This document shows positions 24,848 to 33,921 of a stretch of 64,000 bases of DNA, piece by piece. Position numbers and translations under genes: made by a program. This DNA comes from Oscillospiraceae bacterium (GTDB lineage: Bacteria; Bacillota; Clostridia; Saccharofermentanales; Saccharofermentanaceae). The stretch covers positions 62,001 through 126,000 of the forward strand of contig CACZGS010000005.1 of assembly GCA_902780785.1 (NCBI GenBank), written 5' to 3'. The notes under the pieces are model-generated. The model worked only from the letters and a program-made list of their open reading frames with translations, was not told the DNA's origin and searched no databases. The stretch's first letter is position 1. Each line of letters starts with the position of its first letter.

Positions 24848-27307
24848 TTACTCATACTTGATCTGCTCTGAGATCTTCATCTTCCTTAAGTTCCTTATCG
24901 GGAAGAGAACCGTTCCTGTGAATACGACTGTCATTGCAATGAAGAACAGGATGATATGAACAGGATTTATGGTGATGTCCATAGATATCGTCTGTCCGCT
25001 TGCCAGTGCAGTATTAATTACGTTTGTCAGTAAGGTTCCTACGATCGTACCGATACCGGAAGCAGTAAAGGATGTGATAAGAACTTCCTTCAGAAGGATT
25101 CCGGAGAGCTTGCCCTTGCCCATTGCTGTTGAGAGCATAACGGCGCATTCTTTCTTTCTTCCTTCGAAGCCCAAGAGCTGGTTGGAGATCATGCCGATCG
25201 CTGTCATGCCGAGAGCAATGACGATGATCGCACCAATGATCGCAATGGCCTTTGCATTGCTGGACTTCTGATCTTCGATTACCTCATCATATGTCTTTAA
25301 TTGTTCGTAAGATCCCTTGGCATATGTCTCAAGAAGCTGCTTTGTTCCATTGGGATCATCAGACTTGATCAGGATCCTGCCGGGCATGTCACGTTCGAGG
25401 AGCTGATATTCATCCATGTTTACCATGATGACATCAGATATGCTGTCGGTGTTGCTCTTAATGATCTCAGCGACCGTATAAGTTCTGTCTACGGGAACTA
25501 CGCCTTCAGGGTTAAGTGTTACCTTGATCGTATCGCCGACCTTAATGCCTTTACGCTTCGCAAATCCGTTGTCTACAGCAACTGTTCCTTCCTCTAGGCT
25601 TTCAGGTATGCTCTCGAATGCCGTGAGATACTTATATCCGTTCTCAGGCAAAGCGAAAAAGTAAGCGTATGTAACGGGAGCATCGTTAAGGCTGATTACT
25701 TCGATCTGCTCGTAGACCATCTCCACATCGGTTACGTTTTCGAGATGCTCAATATATGTATAATACTTTGCCTCTTTGTTGGGTTCGAAAACAACATCGC
25801 AGCTGTAAGGAACCTGGTTCATGTTGCCGGACATAGCGCCGGAGAGTGCGTAAACTATAACGCACATTGCAGCAGCAGTTGTACAAAGGACGCCGCTTCC
25901 GACTGTGCTCTTTCTTGAGACTGCCTCAACGGCTGCAAGACCCCATGTGGGCTTGTCTGTTTTATCAGCGATATTCTTGATGAGCGTTGCAACGAGCTTC
26001 AAGATCCTCGGGAAGAGCATTGCAAGCGCAGCTACTGTGGAAAGCATGCAGACTGTTGCAAGGATGATATTCTTTCTGAAGAAGAATGTCAGAACAGCAA
26101 CTGCGAGGAAGATGATTCCCATGATGAGTGTTGACTTGCTGTACTTATACTCAGTATCCCTGTTATCGAAGATGATATCTCTGATGGATGTCTTAAGAGC
26201 CTTAAGAATAGCCTTCAAAGGGATCAGACATTCGATAAGCACAGCGCCTAAGATAACGCCGATCACAAGTGCAAGCGGATACGGAGGCATATCAAGCTGG
26301 ATAGCATTGCCTGAGCCGTCCTTAGCCGTGAACAGGAAGTCCAGAATAGGGTTTCTTATAAGTGAATACAATGCCGTTGCAGGTATGCTTCCCAAGAGAG
26401 CATAAAGAACGTTCTCAAGAAGGAGTATCCTTCCTGTGCGTGCTGTGCTCATGCCAAGGCTTCTGAGAGTTCCGATGAAGGACATTCTCTCGCTTACGAT
26501 CCTGTTGCAGATTGAAGCCGTTACAAAGATAACGAGAAGGAATGTGATCGCGAACAGAAGATAGAAAACGGCCTTCAGTTCGTTGATCATCTGCATGTCT
26601 GAATCTGTTAAATAGAGATCTTGGATGGAAGCATCAGGATATCTTGCTTCAAGCATCTTCTTTGCTTCTTCGATCTTGCTGTTATCCTTAAGATCGATCA
26701 TGAGCATGTCGGCATTCAACTGGCCGCAGCTGATCTTTGTGCTTGTATTAAGATTTACGACACCGGAATGAGCCACGATAAGCGGGTTCTTCGTATCGCT
26801 GGGAAGAAGACCTCCTACCGTAAGTTCGAGTTCTTCCAGGGCCCTGTCATGAATGGTGATCTTATCGCCAACCTTATATCCGAAATCTTCAGCAAACTTT
26901 GTTGTCAGATAGATCTCGTCATCCTTAAGGTCGATTGGAGCAATGAAATTCATGTCAACAGCTTCATCTACGTTAAGGCCGAAGATCCTCAGGGAATCTG
27001 TTGTTACATAGCAGTATTCGCCGTCGATCTTCTTGTAGAGCATTTCGCTGTCGCCAACGAGGGTCATTGTATCTGCTTCAGGGAAACCTTCAGGAAGCGT
27101 GGAAACATCGCTTCCCGTGGCAATGACGATAAAGTCAGCCCTGGAAATGTTGCCCATATAGCTTGTAAGAACTGTAGTGATGCTCTCACTCAAGTCAAAG
27201 CAGAGCAATGCGCAGAGGCAGCAGACAAAGATCGCAAAGACCACGAGCAATGTCCTTAAAGGCTTGCAGAATATATTTTTTAGTGAGTTTTTAAATACAA
27301 TATTCAT
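24848..27307 (-). CDS. FtsX/MacB-like ABC permease
   Basis: An 819-residue membrane protein with the duplicated FtsX layout: one N-terminal helix (LRTLLVVFAIFVCCLCALLC), a large extracytoplasmic domain, three helices (about 245-365), a second extracytoplasmic domain, and three final helices. The first FtsX domain shows ERMSFIGTLRSLGMS and the second GRKKECAVMLSTAMGKGK. Such permeases in Firmicutes work in peptide-antibiotic resistance, lipoprotein handling or sensing. Its stop precedes the ATPase start by 19 bp, and the M13 peptidase gene lies 15 bp upstream. Confidence 0.9.
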   Translation of the reverse strand: MNIVFKNSLKNIFCKPLRTLLVVFAIFVCCLCALLCFDLSESITTVLTSYMGNISRADFIVIATGSDVSTLPEGFPEADTMTLVGDSEMLYKKIDGEYCYVTTDSLRIFGLNVDEAVDMNFIAPIDLKDDEIYLTTKFAEDFGYKVGDKITIHDRALEELELTVGGLLPSDTKNPLIVAHSGVVNLNTSTKISCGQLNADMLMIDLKDNSKIEEAKKMLEARYPDASIQDLYLTDSDMQMINELKAVFYLLFAITFLLVIFVTASICNRIVSERMSFIGTLRSLGMSTARTGRILLLENVLYALLGSIPATALYSLIRNPILDFLFTAKDGSGNAIQLDMPPYPLALVIGVILGAVLIECLIPLKAILKALKTSIRDIIFDNRDTEYKYSKSTLIMGIIFLAVAVLTFFFRKNIILATVCMLSTVAALAMLFPRILKLVATLIKNIADKTDKPTWGLAAVEAVSRKSTVGSGVLCTTAAAMCVIVYALSGAMSGNMNQVPYSCDVVFEPNKEAKYYTYIEHLENVTDVEMVYEQIEVISLNDAPVTYAYFFALPENGYKYLTAFESIPESLEEGTVAVDNGFAKRKGIKVGDTIKVTLNPEGVVPVDRTYTVAEIIKSNTDSISDVIMVNMDEYQLLERDMPGRILIKSDDPNGTKQLLETYAKGSYEQLKTYDEVIEDQKSSNAKAIAIIGAIIVIALGMTAIGMISNQLLGFEGRKKECAVMLSTAMGKGKLSGILLKEVLITSFTASGIGTIVGTLLTNVINTALASGQTISMDITINPVHIILFFIAMTVVFTGTVLFPIRNLRKMKISEQIKYE

Positions 27308-27322
27308 CTTCTATCCCCTCCA

Positions 27323-29326
27323 TCAGTACCATCTTGAGATACGCTTCTCGGGAGCGATGTACATGCCGTCGCCCTCCTTGATATCGTAAGTCTCATAGAA
27401 AGCATCAATAGTTGAGAGAATGGCATTTACTCTGATATAAGACGGGCTGTGAACGTCGAATGCAACCTGATTGATTATCGTTTCATCAGTGCACATTCCG
27501 CACCATATGGTTGCATAGCTCTCGAAAAGCTTGATCCTGTCTTCCTTCGTCTTGCAGAGCGAAGTGATGCACTCCACGCCGCCTAAGTCAGCATAGTTCT
27601 CGCCTAATGTCTGGTCACCGTCGACGTGGTAAACACCAAAGACAGTGAAATTATCCTCAAAGTATTTTTTCGCCTTCTCATTTCTCTCTTCAAGGATCTT
27701 CATGTCCTTTTCCGGGATCCACGAAGGATCGTATTCGCCCTTTGAATTGAACACGATGCAGTTGCTGTCAAAAGCATGTCCGATCTCGTGTGCGATTACC
27801 GCACCCAGACCGCCTAAGTTCGTGTAGTAATCGGACTTTGTGCTGAAGAAAGGTTCATTTGTAATGGCTGCCGTGATCGTGATGTTGTTGTAACCGGGAT
27901 CGTAGCAGGCATTCATCATCTGCATAGGCATTCCGACATCTTTTCTTGAAATGGGATCATCATTATTAAACTCATCAATGATCTTTTTGCGTGAGAGCCT
28001 TGTGTAATTCAATGTAAGTTCATAGTAATTCTTGCCGTAGATATTTGCATACTCGGCATTGTTATGTCTCTTAAGGTCTGTGCCTGTTACGTAGACGATA
28101 TTTTCGAGTTTCTGGAGAAGCTCTGCTCTTGTCCCGTCACTGAGCCATGTGGCACCGCTGATGAGTTTTCTGTAGCCGCTCTTGATGTCATCGCACATGC
28201 TTCTTAATGCTTTGTCAGTCTCAGGAGCATAGTGACGCTCAACATAGATAGGGTCAGTCTCTTTAAAGAACTTCTCGGAGATCTCATCTATTGCCTGATC
28301 GTGTTCAGACTTATAGCTCTTCCCTACATATGTCTCATACTGCTGATAGTGTGGCGCAATGTATCTGACGTACTGGCCATAGAGCATACCGAGCTCCCAG
28401 GTCTTCAGTGCATCAAGATTCTCTTCTGTAAAAACCTTGTTAAGCGCCTTGAGCTGGCCCTCATCAGTTATCAGGTACTTATTTACTTTGCTCTTGTCGA
28501 TTCCGAGTTCCGTAAGGTAACTGTCCAGATCGACATTGCTCAAAAGCTCCTTCATTTCTGAAGTCGAAAGGATCTTCTGGTATTTAAAGGGCATCCCTTC
28601 TTTGGTGATATCTATATCAGTACCGCCATAGACATCAAGGGCGAGCAGCGCAAGCGCTTTGCCGTGCTTCTCTGCTGTCTCCTTGTCGTATCCTCTTGTG
28701 ATCAATATCATCTGTGCATCTTTGCTGATATTGTTGATAACGTAGTTGCCTTCTTCGATCTCTTCAAAAGATGTCTTGAGGACACCGCTGAGCTGGTTAA
28801 ACTGGATTACTCTCTCTGTGGGCTTAAGAGGATTAACTCCGGCGTTCAGTTCAAAGAATCCGGTTGTGCCGTAATCTGTAACGAGCTTTGCGTCAAGTTT
28901 AAGAAGTTCATCAAGCGATTTAACACCATCGATCGCTTCGATCATGGCCATGAGATCTTCAGGGATCGGCTCATTCTTATAGTCGTATGCCTGGTAATAT
29001 TCATAAGCCGTCTTGATGATGTCCTCTTCGGAACCCTTGGCATAACCTGAACCGGCTACGCAGTCGTCAATGATCTTCTCGATCTGTTCATCGATAAGAT
29101 CAGTTTTGAAAGCGATCTCAACGGTTGAGCTTCCGTATTCGAATTCTGACGTGTCAAAGCGTTCCTGGTTTACGAACCTGTAGTAGTCATCCTGGGCTCT
29201 AGCAGGTCCTAATTCTTTTACGGTAGTCTCAGCAGTACTCTCTTCGGGTACTGTTACAGCGCCGCACCCCGTAATAAGCGGCACCGTCATTGCAGTAGCA
29301 AGTACTATTGCTGCAACTTTTTTCAT
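27323..29326 (-). CDS. M13-family (neprilysin/PepO-like) metallopeptidase lipoprotein
   Basis: A 667-residue exported zinc endopeptidase. The signal peptide ends in a lipobox VPLITGCG. The zinc site is VIAHEIGHAFDSN, the third-ligand motif GENYADLGG, and ITAAITNEPFFS is the conserved substrate-binding NAxY-like region. It is first in an operon with an FtsX-type permease and its ATPase, so it may process a peptide that the exporter handles. The C-terminus reads RISRWY where the family usually has an RxW ending. Expression is probably controlled by the phased direct repeats at 29376-29416. Confidence 0.9.
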   Translation of the reverse strand: MKKVAAIVLATAMTVPLITGCGAVTVPEESTAETTVKELGPARAQDDYYRFVNQERFDTSEFEYGSSTVEIAFKTDLIDEQIEKIIDDCVAGSGYAKGSEEDIIKTAYEYYQAYDYKNEPIPEDLMAMIEAIDGVKSLDELLKLDAKLVTDYGTTGFFELNAGVNPLKPTERVIQFNQLSGVLKTSFEEIEEGNYVINNISKDAQMILITRGYDKETAEKHGKALALLALDVYGGTDIDITKEGMPFKYQKILSTSEMKELLSNVDLDSYLTELGIDKSKVNKYLITDEGQLKALNKVFTEENLDALKTWELGMLYGQYVRYIAPHYQQYETYVGKSYKSEHDQAIDEISEKFFKETDPIYVERHYAPETDKALRSMCDDIKSGYRKLISGATWLSDGTRAELLQKLENIVYVTGTDLKRHNNAEYANIYGKNYYELTLNYTRLSRKKIIDEFNNDDPISRKDVGMPMQMMNACYDPGYNNITITAAITNEPFFSTKSDYYTNLGGLGAVIAHEIGHAFDSNCIVFNSKGEYDPSWIPEKDMKILEERNEKAKKYFEDNFTVFGVYHVDGDQTLGENYADLGGVECITSLCKTKEDRIKLFESYATIWCGMCTDETIINQVAFDVHSPSYIRVNAILSTIDAFYETYDIKEGDGMYIAPEKRISRWY

Positions 29327-29375
29327 ACTCCTGTCTCCCCTTTGTTCGTTATTTGCACCATAATCTTACAAAAGC

Positions 29376-29416
29376 AACCTTAACTCACAATCATGCCAAC
29401 CTTAACTTAACCTTAA
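29376..29416 (-). promoter_or_regulatory. Phased direct repeats upstream of the M13/ABC operon
   Basis: Three copies of AACCTTAA (plus strand; TTAAGGTT on the transcribed strand) start at 29376, 29398 and 29409, that is, 22 and 11 bp apart. Repeats on one DNA face at 11-bp spacing are the usual target of OmpR/PhoB-type response regulators. Possible -10 sequences (TAAGAT) follow toward the gene. No cognate regulator gene is adjacent. The remaining gap up to 29626 also holds the promoter and heptad repeats of the next gene. Confidence 0.5.
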
Positions 29417-29556
29417 ACCGATGTTTTCGCCTGCGGCATTTTCAAGACAGCCCCCAACGGCCTGATAATATGCGTTCTATATATCTTCCCTATATCAAAT
29501 ATCTTAATTATCCCTTAAATATTTCTATACCGATTAAAAACGGGTTTTCAGCGTGT

Positions 29557-29626
29557 TATAATTCGGGCAGTTCCCTAGCAAAACGGAATAAGGAATAAGG
29601 TACAAGGAATTAGGAACAAGGAACAA
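29557..29626 (+). promoter_or_regulatory. Extended -10 promoter and six heptanucleotide repeats at the ribosome-binding site
   Basis: TGTTATAAT provides an extended -10 (TATAAT at 29557-29562). From 29585 to 29626 there are six consecutive 7-nt units: GGAATAA, GGAATAA, GGTACAA, GGAATTA, GGAACAA, GGAACAA. The last unit ends on the A of the start ATG at 29626. Each unit is Shine-Dalgarno-like, so the gene has a tandem ribosome-site array rather than one site. Confidence 0.7.
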
Positions 29627-32202
29627 TGGCAAGAGTTAAGAGAGACAAAAGATACCAGTTACCCAAGAACAGGATCATCATACCGCTTATCATCTATACG
29701 CTGATCTTCTTCATCGCCTGCGGGATCATCTCGCTTTCGGGCGATCTTATTGCGACTTATGCTACCAAGCTCAAGGCGCTCAATGAGGTCCAGAATACAT
29801 CAAGGTATACCAAGCAGTATAACGATGCATCAGAAGAAGAACTGGATGAGATCTTCGAATCATTCAGCAGTTCAGGCTACACGATCTTCGCATCTGACAG
29901 CAAGATGAACATTCTCCGCAAGAACGGCGAGATAACTGCGGTACTCGAGAGAGATGAGAAGGACGATGAGGATAAGGAGCACAGATCCTTTTTCGAGGTC
30001 CTGCCTACGAGCGATCTCAAATCCAATGAATTAGGCTTTCTGAGCAACAGTTATGCTGACGAGATGAGCGAGAATTTCTTCTTATTGCCCGACAGGAACA
30101 ATCCCTATATAAATGTGGATGACACGCGCATCACGCCTAACCTCTGGAACATTTTGGAAGGCGCATTAAAAAACTCTATCAAGCCGGATACAAAATTCGA
30201 ATACTGGACCGCATACTATGTCAGGAACAACACCGAGATCCTCGCGTTCAAGACCAATTTCTCTTTCACATACAGCGATCTTGCGTTCGGCATCTTATAC
30301 GATGGCGTAAGTTATATCCTTACGGTGCTTATCTTCGCCCTCCTCGTCACTAACCTGATCAGGACACACAGAAGCAACAGACAGATGAGAAATCTTGTCT
30401 TAAGAGATAATATCACCGGCAACCGCAACTGGTTCTGGTTCGCAATGAAGAGCAAAGAGATCCTGAAGAAGAGAAAGGCCGGCGTCAATTACGCTGTCGT
30501 AAGCCTTATCTTCGTCAGATACCGCAACTACGTACTCTGCCATTCCGTTGACCAGGGCGAGCAGACACTGCGCCTTGTCTGGCAGAACATCTGCGCTTTC
30601 CTCGATAAGAACGAGATATGCTCCCACGGGACCATCAACAACTTCCAGATCCTCATGAAAGCAAACAGCGAGGATGAAGCCAGGGAAAGACTCAGGCGCA
30701 TCATCAAGAGCCTTGAGGCGATCGGTATCGATCACGACTTCAATTTCCAGGCCGGTGTTTTCATGATTCCCTCCAACGTCAGAAAGAATGCAGATATCGA
30801 TCTTCTTTACAACAATGCATCCGCAGCGAGAATGACGCTTGAGAGTACCGAGGAATCAGGCATCGCATTCTTCGACAACAAACTCGTTGAGGATGAGAAA
30901 TGGATCGATCTTGTTACCGAGCATCAGAAGGAAGCTATCGAAAAGGAAGAGTTTAAGGTCTATTACCAGCCAAAATACGATCCCCGCACTAACGAACAGC
31001 TCGGCGCAGAAGCCCTTATCAGATGGGTCTCTGATGAGATTGGTTTCGTACCGCCCGGAAAGTTCATTCCTATTTTCGAAAACAGCGGATTCATCACGGA
31101 GATCGACCACTACATGCTCTCGCATGTTGCAAGAGACCAGAAGAAATGGCTCGACGAAGGCAGAAAGTGCGTACCTGTTTCCGTAAACGTCTCACGCGCT
31201 CATTTCGCTGAGATCAACCTCGCAGACCAGATCAGAAGCATCGTTGACGAGGCAGGTGCACCTCATGAACTGATCGAGATCGAGCTTACCGAAAGCGCAT
31301 TTTTCGATGACAAGAAGCTCATGCTCTATACCATCAACAAGCTTAAGAAATACGGCTTCCTCGTATCCATGGACGACTTCGGTTCAGGCTACTCTTCCCT
31401 TAATTCCCTTAAGGATATGCCGCTTAACATCTTAAAGCTCGACGCAGGCTTCTTCAGAGGCGAGAATGACAATGAGAGAGCCGAGATCGTTGTATCCGAG
31501 ATCTTGCACTTAGCAAAGAAACTCAATATGACAACAGTCGCAGAAGGAGTTGATGAACAGCATCAGGTAGACTTCCTCGCGGCTGAAGGCTGCAACATGA
31601 TCCAGGGCTACTACTACTCCAAGCCGATGCCCAAGGAAGAATATGAAGCAAAGATGGGCCAGCCCGCGCAGGTGGAAAGACAGGATACTGAAGAACCTGT
31701 GAACATAGAACCTGCAGCAACTGATATCACTATAAGACGTCTTGAAGAAAAGGATGCGGAGAAAGTCTCAGAGCTCATCCGCACGACAATCAGCATCTCA
31801 AATAAGAAGGATTATCCTGAAGAACTCATGGATCAGCTTATAGCCATTGAGACTCCCGAACACGTTCTCGAAAGGGCTTCGTGGACTCATTTCTACGTAG
31901 CCGAGAAAGATGGTGCGATCATCGGGTGTGGTGCCATCGGTCCTTACTGGGGCAAGGAAGACGAGAGCTCTCTCTTCACGATCTTTGTAAACCCCGAATA
32001 CCAGGGAAAAGGCGTCGGAAGGCTCATCGTCGAGACGCTCGAAAAGGATGAATACTTCACAAGAGCTAAGCGCATCGAGATTCCTGCTTCCATCACGGGC
32101 ATCCCCTTCTATCTTAAGATGGGCTACGACTACAAGAACGGTATAACCGAGCCCGACGAAGAGCACCTCATCAGGCTGGAAAAATTCAGAGAGAATATGT
32201 AA
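29626..32202 (+). CDS. Membrane GGDEF(degenerate)-EAL protein fused to a GNAT acetyltransferase
   Basis: An 858-residue protein. Two membrane helices (about 19-40 and 225-245) flank an extracytoplasmic sensor. A GGDEF-like domain (about 255-420) is degenerate at the active loop (HGTINNFQIL). The EAL domain (about 425-670) has an intact catalytic set: AEALIRW, SVNVSRAHF, ELTES, MDDFGSGYSS, LKLD, AEGVDE and QGYYYSKP. After a Pro/Glu-rich linker, residues 700-858 form a complete GNAT domain (ITIRRLEEKDAEK, FVNPEYQGKGVGRLIV, FYLKMGYDY). The domain is in frame with no sign of a frameshift. EAL-GNAT fusions are not a standard architecture, suggesting that c-di-GMP turnover or binding is linked to acetylation of an unknown substrate. 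Confidence 0.88.
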   Translation: MARVKRDKRYQLPKNRIIIPLIIYTLIFFIACGIISLSGDLIATYATKLKALNEVQNTSRYTKQYNDASEEELDEIFESFSSSGYTIFASDSKMNILRKNGEITAVLERDEKDDEDKEHRSFFEVLPTSDLKSNELGFLSNSYADEMSENFFLLPDRNNPYINVDDTRITPNLWNILEGALKNSIKPDTKFEYWTAYYVRNNTEILAFKTNFSFTYSDLAFGILYDGVSYILTVLIFALLVTNLIRTHRSNRQMRNLVLRDNITGNRNWFWFAMKSKEILKKRKAGVNYAVVSLIFVRYRNYVLCHSVDQGEQTLRLVWQNICAFLDKNEICSHGTINNFQILMKANSEDEARERLRRIIKSLEAIGIDHDFNFQAGVFMIPSNVRKNADIDLLYNNASAARMTLESTEESGIAFFDNKLVEDEKWIDLVTEHQKEAIEKEEFKVYYQPKYDPRTNEQLGAEALIRWVSDEIGFVPPGKFIPIFENSGFITEIDHYMLSHVARDQKKWLDEGRKCVPVSVNVSRAHFAEINLADQIRSIVDEAGAPHELIEIELTESAFFDDKKLMLYTINKLKKYGFLVSMDDFGSGYSSLNSLKDMPLNILKLDAGFFRGENDNERAEIVVSEILHLAKKLNMTTVAEGVDEQHQVDFLAAEGCNMIQGYYYSKPMPKEEYEAKMGQPAQVERQDTEEPVNIEPAATDITIRRLEEKDAEKVSELIRTTISISNKKDYPEELMDQLIAIETPEHVLERASWTHFYVAEKDGAIIGCGAIGPYWGKEDESSLFTIFVNPEYQGKGVGRLIVETLEKDEYFTRAKRIEIPASITGIPFYLKMGYDYKNGITEPDEEHLIRLEKFRENM

Positions 32203-32240
32203 AATATCTCTTATATCTACGGATTAAGGGGTAAACAACT

Positions 32241-32753
32241 ATGAAAAGAACTTTAGCAACTGTCCTGACAGTGGCATTTTTACTGGCTCTCATTCCCGGA
32301 ATAACCGGCTGTAAGATCATACCCAAAAAGTGGTATGAGGAGACACTTAACTATTACAGCGACGGAATCAAGAACGGCTTTAAACAGGAATACAACAATC
32401 TGTATGTGCCGGAGGATCTTAGGGACAGCACCAAGAAGAAAGGTTATCTCCTGATCGATCTCGACAAAGACGGCGTTAATGAACTGCTGATAGGTCTGAT
32501 CGATGACAATTCCTGCACAAATTTCACCAATGTCATCGTATGCCATACCGACCTTGGTCCTTATTCCCTGCTCACAGGCAGCAGCAGCAACTATATCCAT
32601 CTTTGTTATGACAATGTTATCGAGATGGACAGCGGCATAGAATATAATAAGCCCACCTTCATGAGATGGAATCAGAAAAGCAACTCCTTCACGGTAATAG
32701 ACGGTGAAGGCAAGTTCTTACCTACGAAATGGGAGCTGACACCTTTCGAGTAA
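32241..32753 (+). CDS. Small lipoprotein with DxDxDG motif
   Basis: A 170-residue lipoprotein with lipobox IPGITGCK. A single EF-hand-like segment LIDLDKDGVNELLIG matches that of the 11437-12252 lipoprotein, and both have a nearby Y-x-x-G-[FI]-K-N-G-F-K-like segment, supporting distant paralogy. Function unknown. It follows the EAL-GNAT gene by 38 bp and converges with the GNAT gene at 32755. Confidence 0.6.
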   Translation: MKRTLATVLTVAFLLALIPGITGCKIIPKKWYEETLNYYSDGIKNGFKQEYNNLYVPEDLRDSTKKKGYLLIDLDKDGVNELLIGLIDDNSCTNFTNVIVCHTDLGPYSLLTGSSSNYIHLCYDNVIEMDSGIEYNKPTFMRWNQKSNSFTVIDGEGKFLPTKWELTPFE

Positions 32754-32754
32754 T

Positions 32755-33177
32755 TCAGGCCTGATACCACTGGTGCATGCCGCATCCGAAATCATCGTTT
32801 GGTCTGCTTACAAAGCCGAACTTGTTATAGAACTCTTCCTTGCCTTTTGCAGCTAGGAGGCTGATCATGACCTTGTAGCCGGGCTTTAGCGATTCCTTTA
32901 TGCGCTTTAAGAGCTCTTCCATTATCACTCTTCCGAGGCCCTGTCCCTGATACTCCGGGTGTACGATGACATCCGCAATATATACGACATAGCCATGATC
33001 GCTTACGGCTCTGCCGACGCCTATGGGCTTGCCGTCTTTTCTGAGGCAGATAAGGATAAACGTATTCTTAAGGCCCTGCTCTGCCTGCTCCAGCGGGAAC
33101 AGACCCCATCCAACCACTTTACGCATCTCCATGTATTCTTCAGGTGTAATGCCTGTTGTTATCTCATAATCTGTCAT
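32755..33177 (-). CDS. GNAT-family N-acetyltransferase
   Basis: A 140-residue GNAT with VHPEYQGQGLGRVIM as the acetyl-CoA loop and FYNKFGFVSRPNDDFGCGM at the end, a pattern common in small-molecule acetyltransferases. It starts 20 bp after the cyclase-family gene and likely shares its transcript. Confidence 0.8.
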   Translation of the reverse strand: MTDYEITTGITPEEYMEMRKVVGWGLFPLEQAEQGLKNTFILICLRKDGKPIGVGRAVSDHGYVVYIADVIVHPEYQGQGLGRVIMEELLKRIKESLKPGYKVMISLLAAKGKEEFYNKFGFVSRPNDDFGCGMHQWYQA

Positions 33178-33197
33178 GTAATCGCTCTTTTCGAAGT

Positions 33198-33797
33198 TTA
33201 TAGTGACATCAGCAGCGCTCTGCAGGGCGCTCCGTCAGAGCCTCCGAGATTGATAGGTGCCGAATTCAGTAAGTATACACCATCTTCGACTTCAGAAAGC
33301 CTGATGCCTTCAAGGAGCACGATCTCTGCGCCCAGCATTATCAGATGCACTTCCATCGGAGCTTCCAAAGGTCCCACAGTCTGCGATTCGTTGCCGAAGA
33401 GCTTTATCTTGTTATCCGCGAAAACCTTAGCGGCTTCCTCAGTCATGGTCGCGTCGCCTTTTACAAGGATCCTGTCATAGCAGTCAGTATCGCCGGCGGC
33501 GTCCTTTGCCTTATCCAGTATCTTCTGCGCATCATCAGCGGTGATATCGCCTTCGTGGGATGCGACATAGCAATATCCCACGAACCTGTCGATATCCACC
33601 TGATCGATCGTCTTGCCTTCATTAATGAAATGGTAAGGAGCATCGACATGTGTTCCGTTATGGGCACACATGTTGATCGCGGTCAGATTACACATCTTTC
33701 CGTCGCTGATGCTAAGCATGACCTGCCGTTCGGGAGACGGATCTCCGGGATAGACCTCACAACCGAAAACTTCCTGTGAGATGTCGTAGATCTTCAT
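33198..33797 (-). CDS. Cyclase-family metal-dependent hydrolase (kynurenine formamidase-like)
   Basis: The ATG at 33797 is chosen because GGAGGAG lies 6 nt upstream; a longer TTG-initiated frame has no site. The 199-residue protein carries AHNGTHVDAPYHF, the HxGTHxDxPxH metal-binding motif of the cyclase/KynB family. Members hydrolyse amides or formamides such as N-formylkynurenine, with the exact substrate unknown. The GNAT gene follows. A 15-bp palindrome lies upstream at 33831. Confidence 0.82.
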   Translation of the reverse strand: MKIYDISQEVFGCEVYPGDPSPERQVMLSISDGKMCNLTAINMCAHNGTHVDAPYHFINEGKTIDQVDIDRFVGYCYVASHEGDITADDAQKILDKAKDAAGDTDCYDRILVKGDATMTEEAAKVFADNKIKLFGNESQTVGPLEAPMEVHLIMLGAEIVLLEGIRLSEVEDGVYLLNSAPINLGGSDGAPCRALLMSL

Positions 33798-33830
33798 GTC
33801 TGTCTCCTCCGTTTTATAGTATTTTGCCTG

Positions 33831-33845
33831 TGTAACAGTGTTACA
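33831..33845. promoter_or_regulatory. 15-bp palindrome, putative operator
   Basis: TGTAACAGTGTTACA is a perfect 7-1-7 palindrome 34 bp upstream of the cyclase-family start, near TATAAA at the expected -10 distance. It looks like a repressor site. The binding protein is unknown. Confidence 0.5.
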
Positions 33846-33921
33846 TCGCGTCAACCATAAGGCTTTTGCGCATCGTCACCCCGCGGCCGTTTTTATCTGT
33901 TTAAAGTCTATCAAATGTTCA

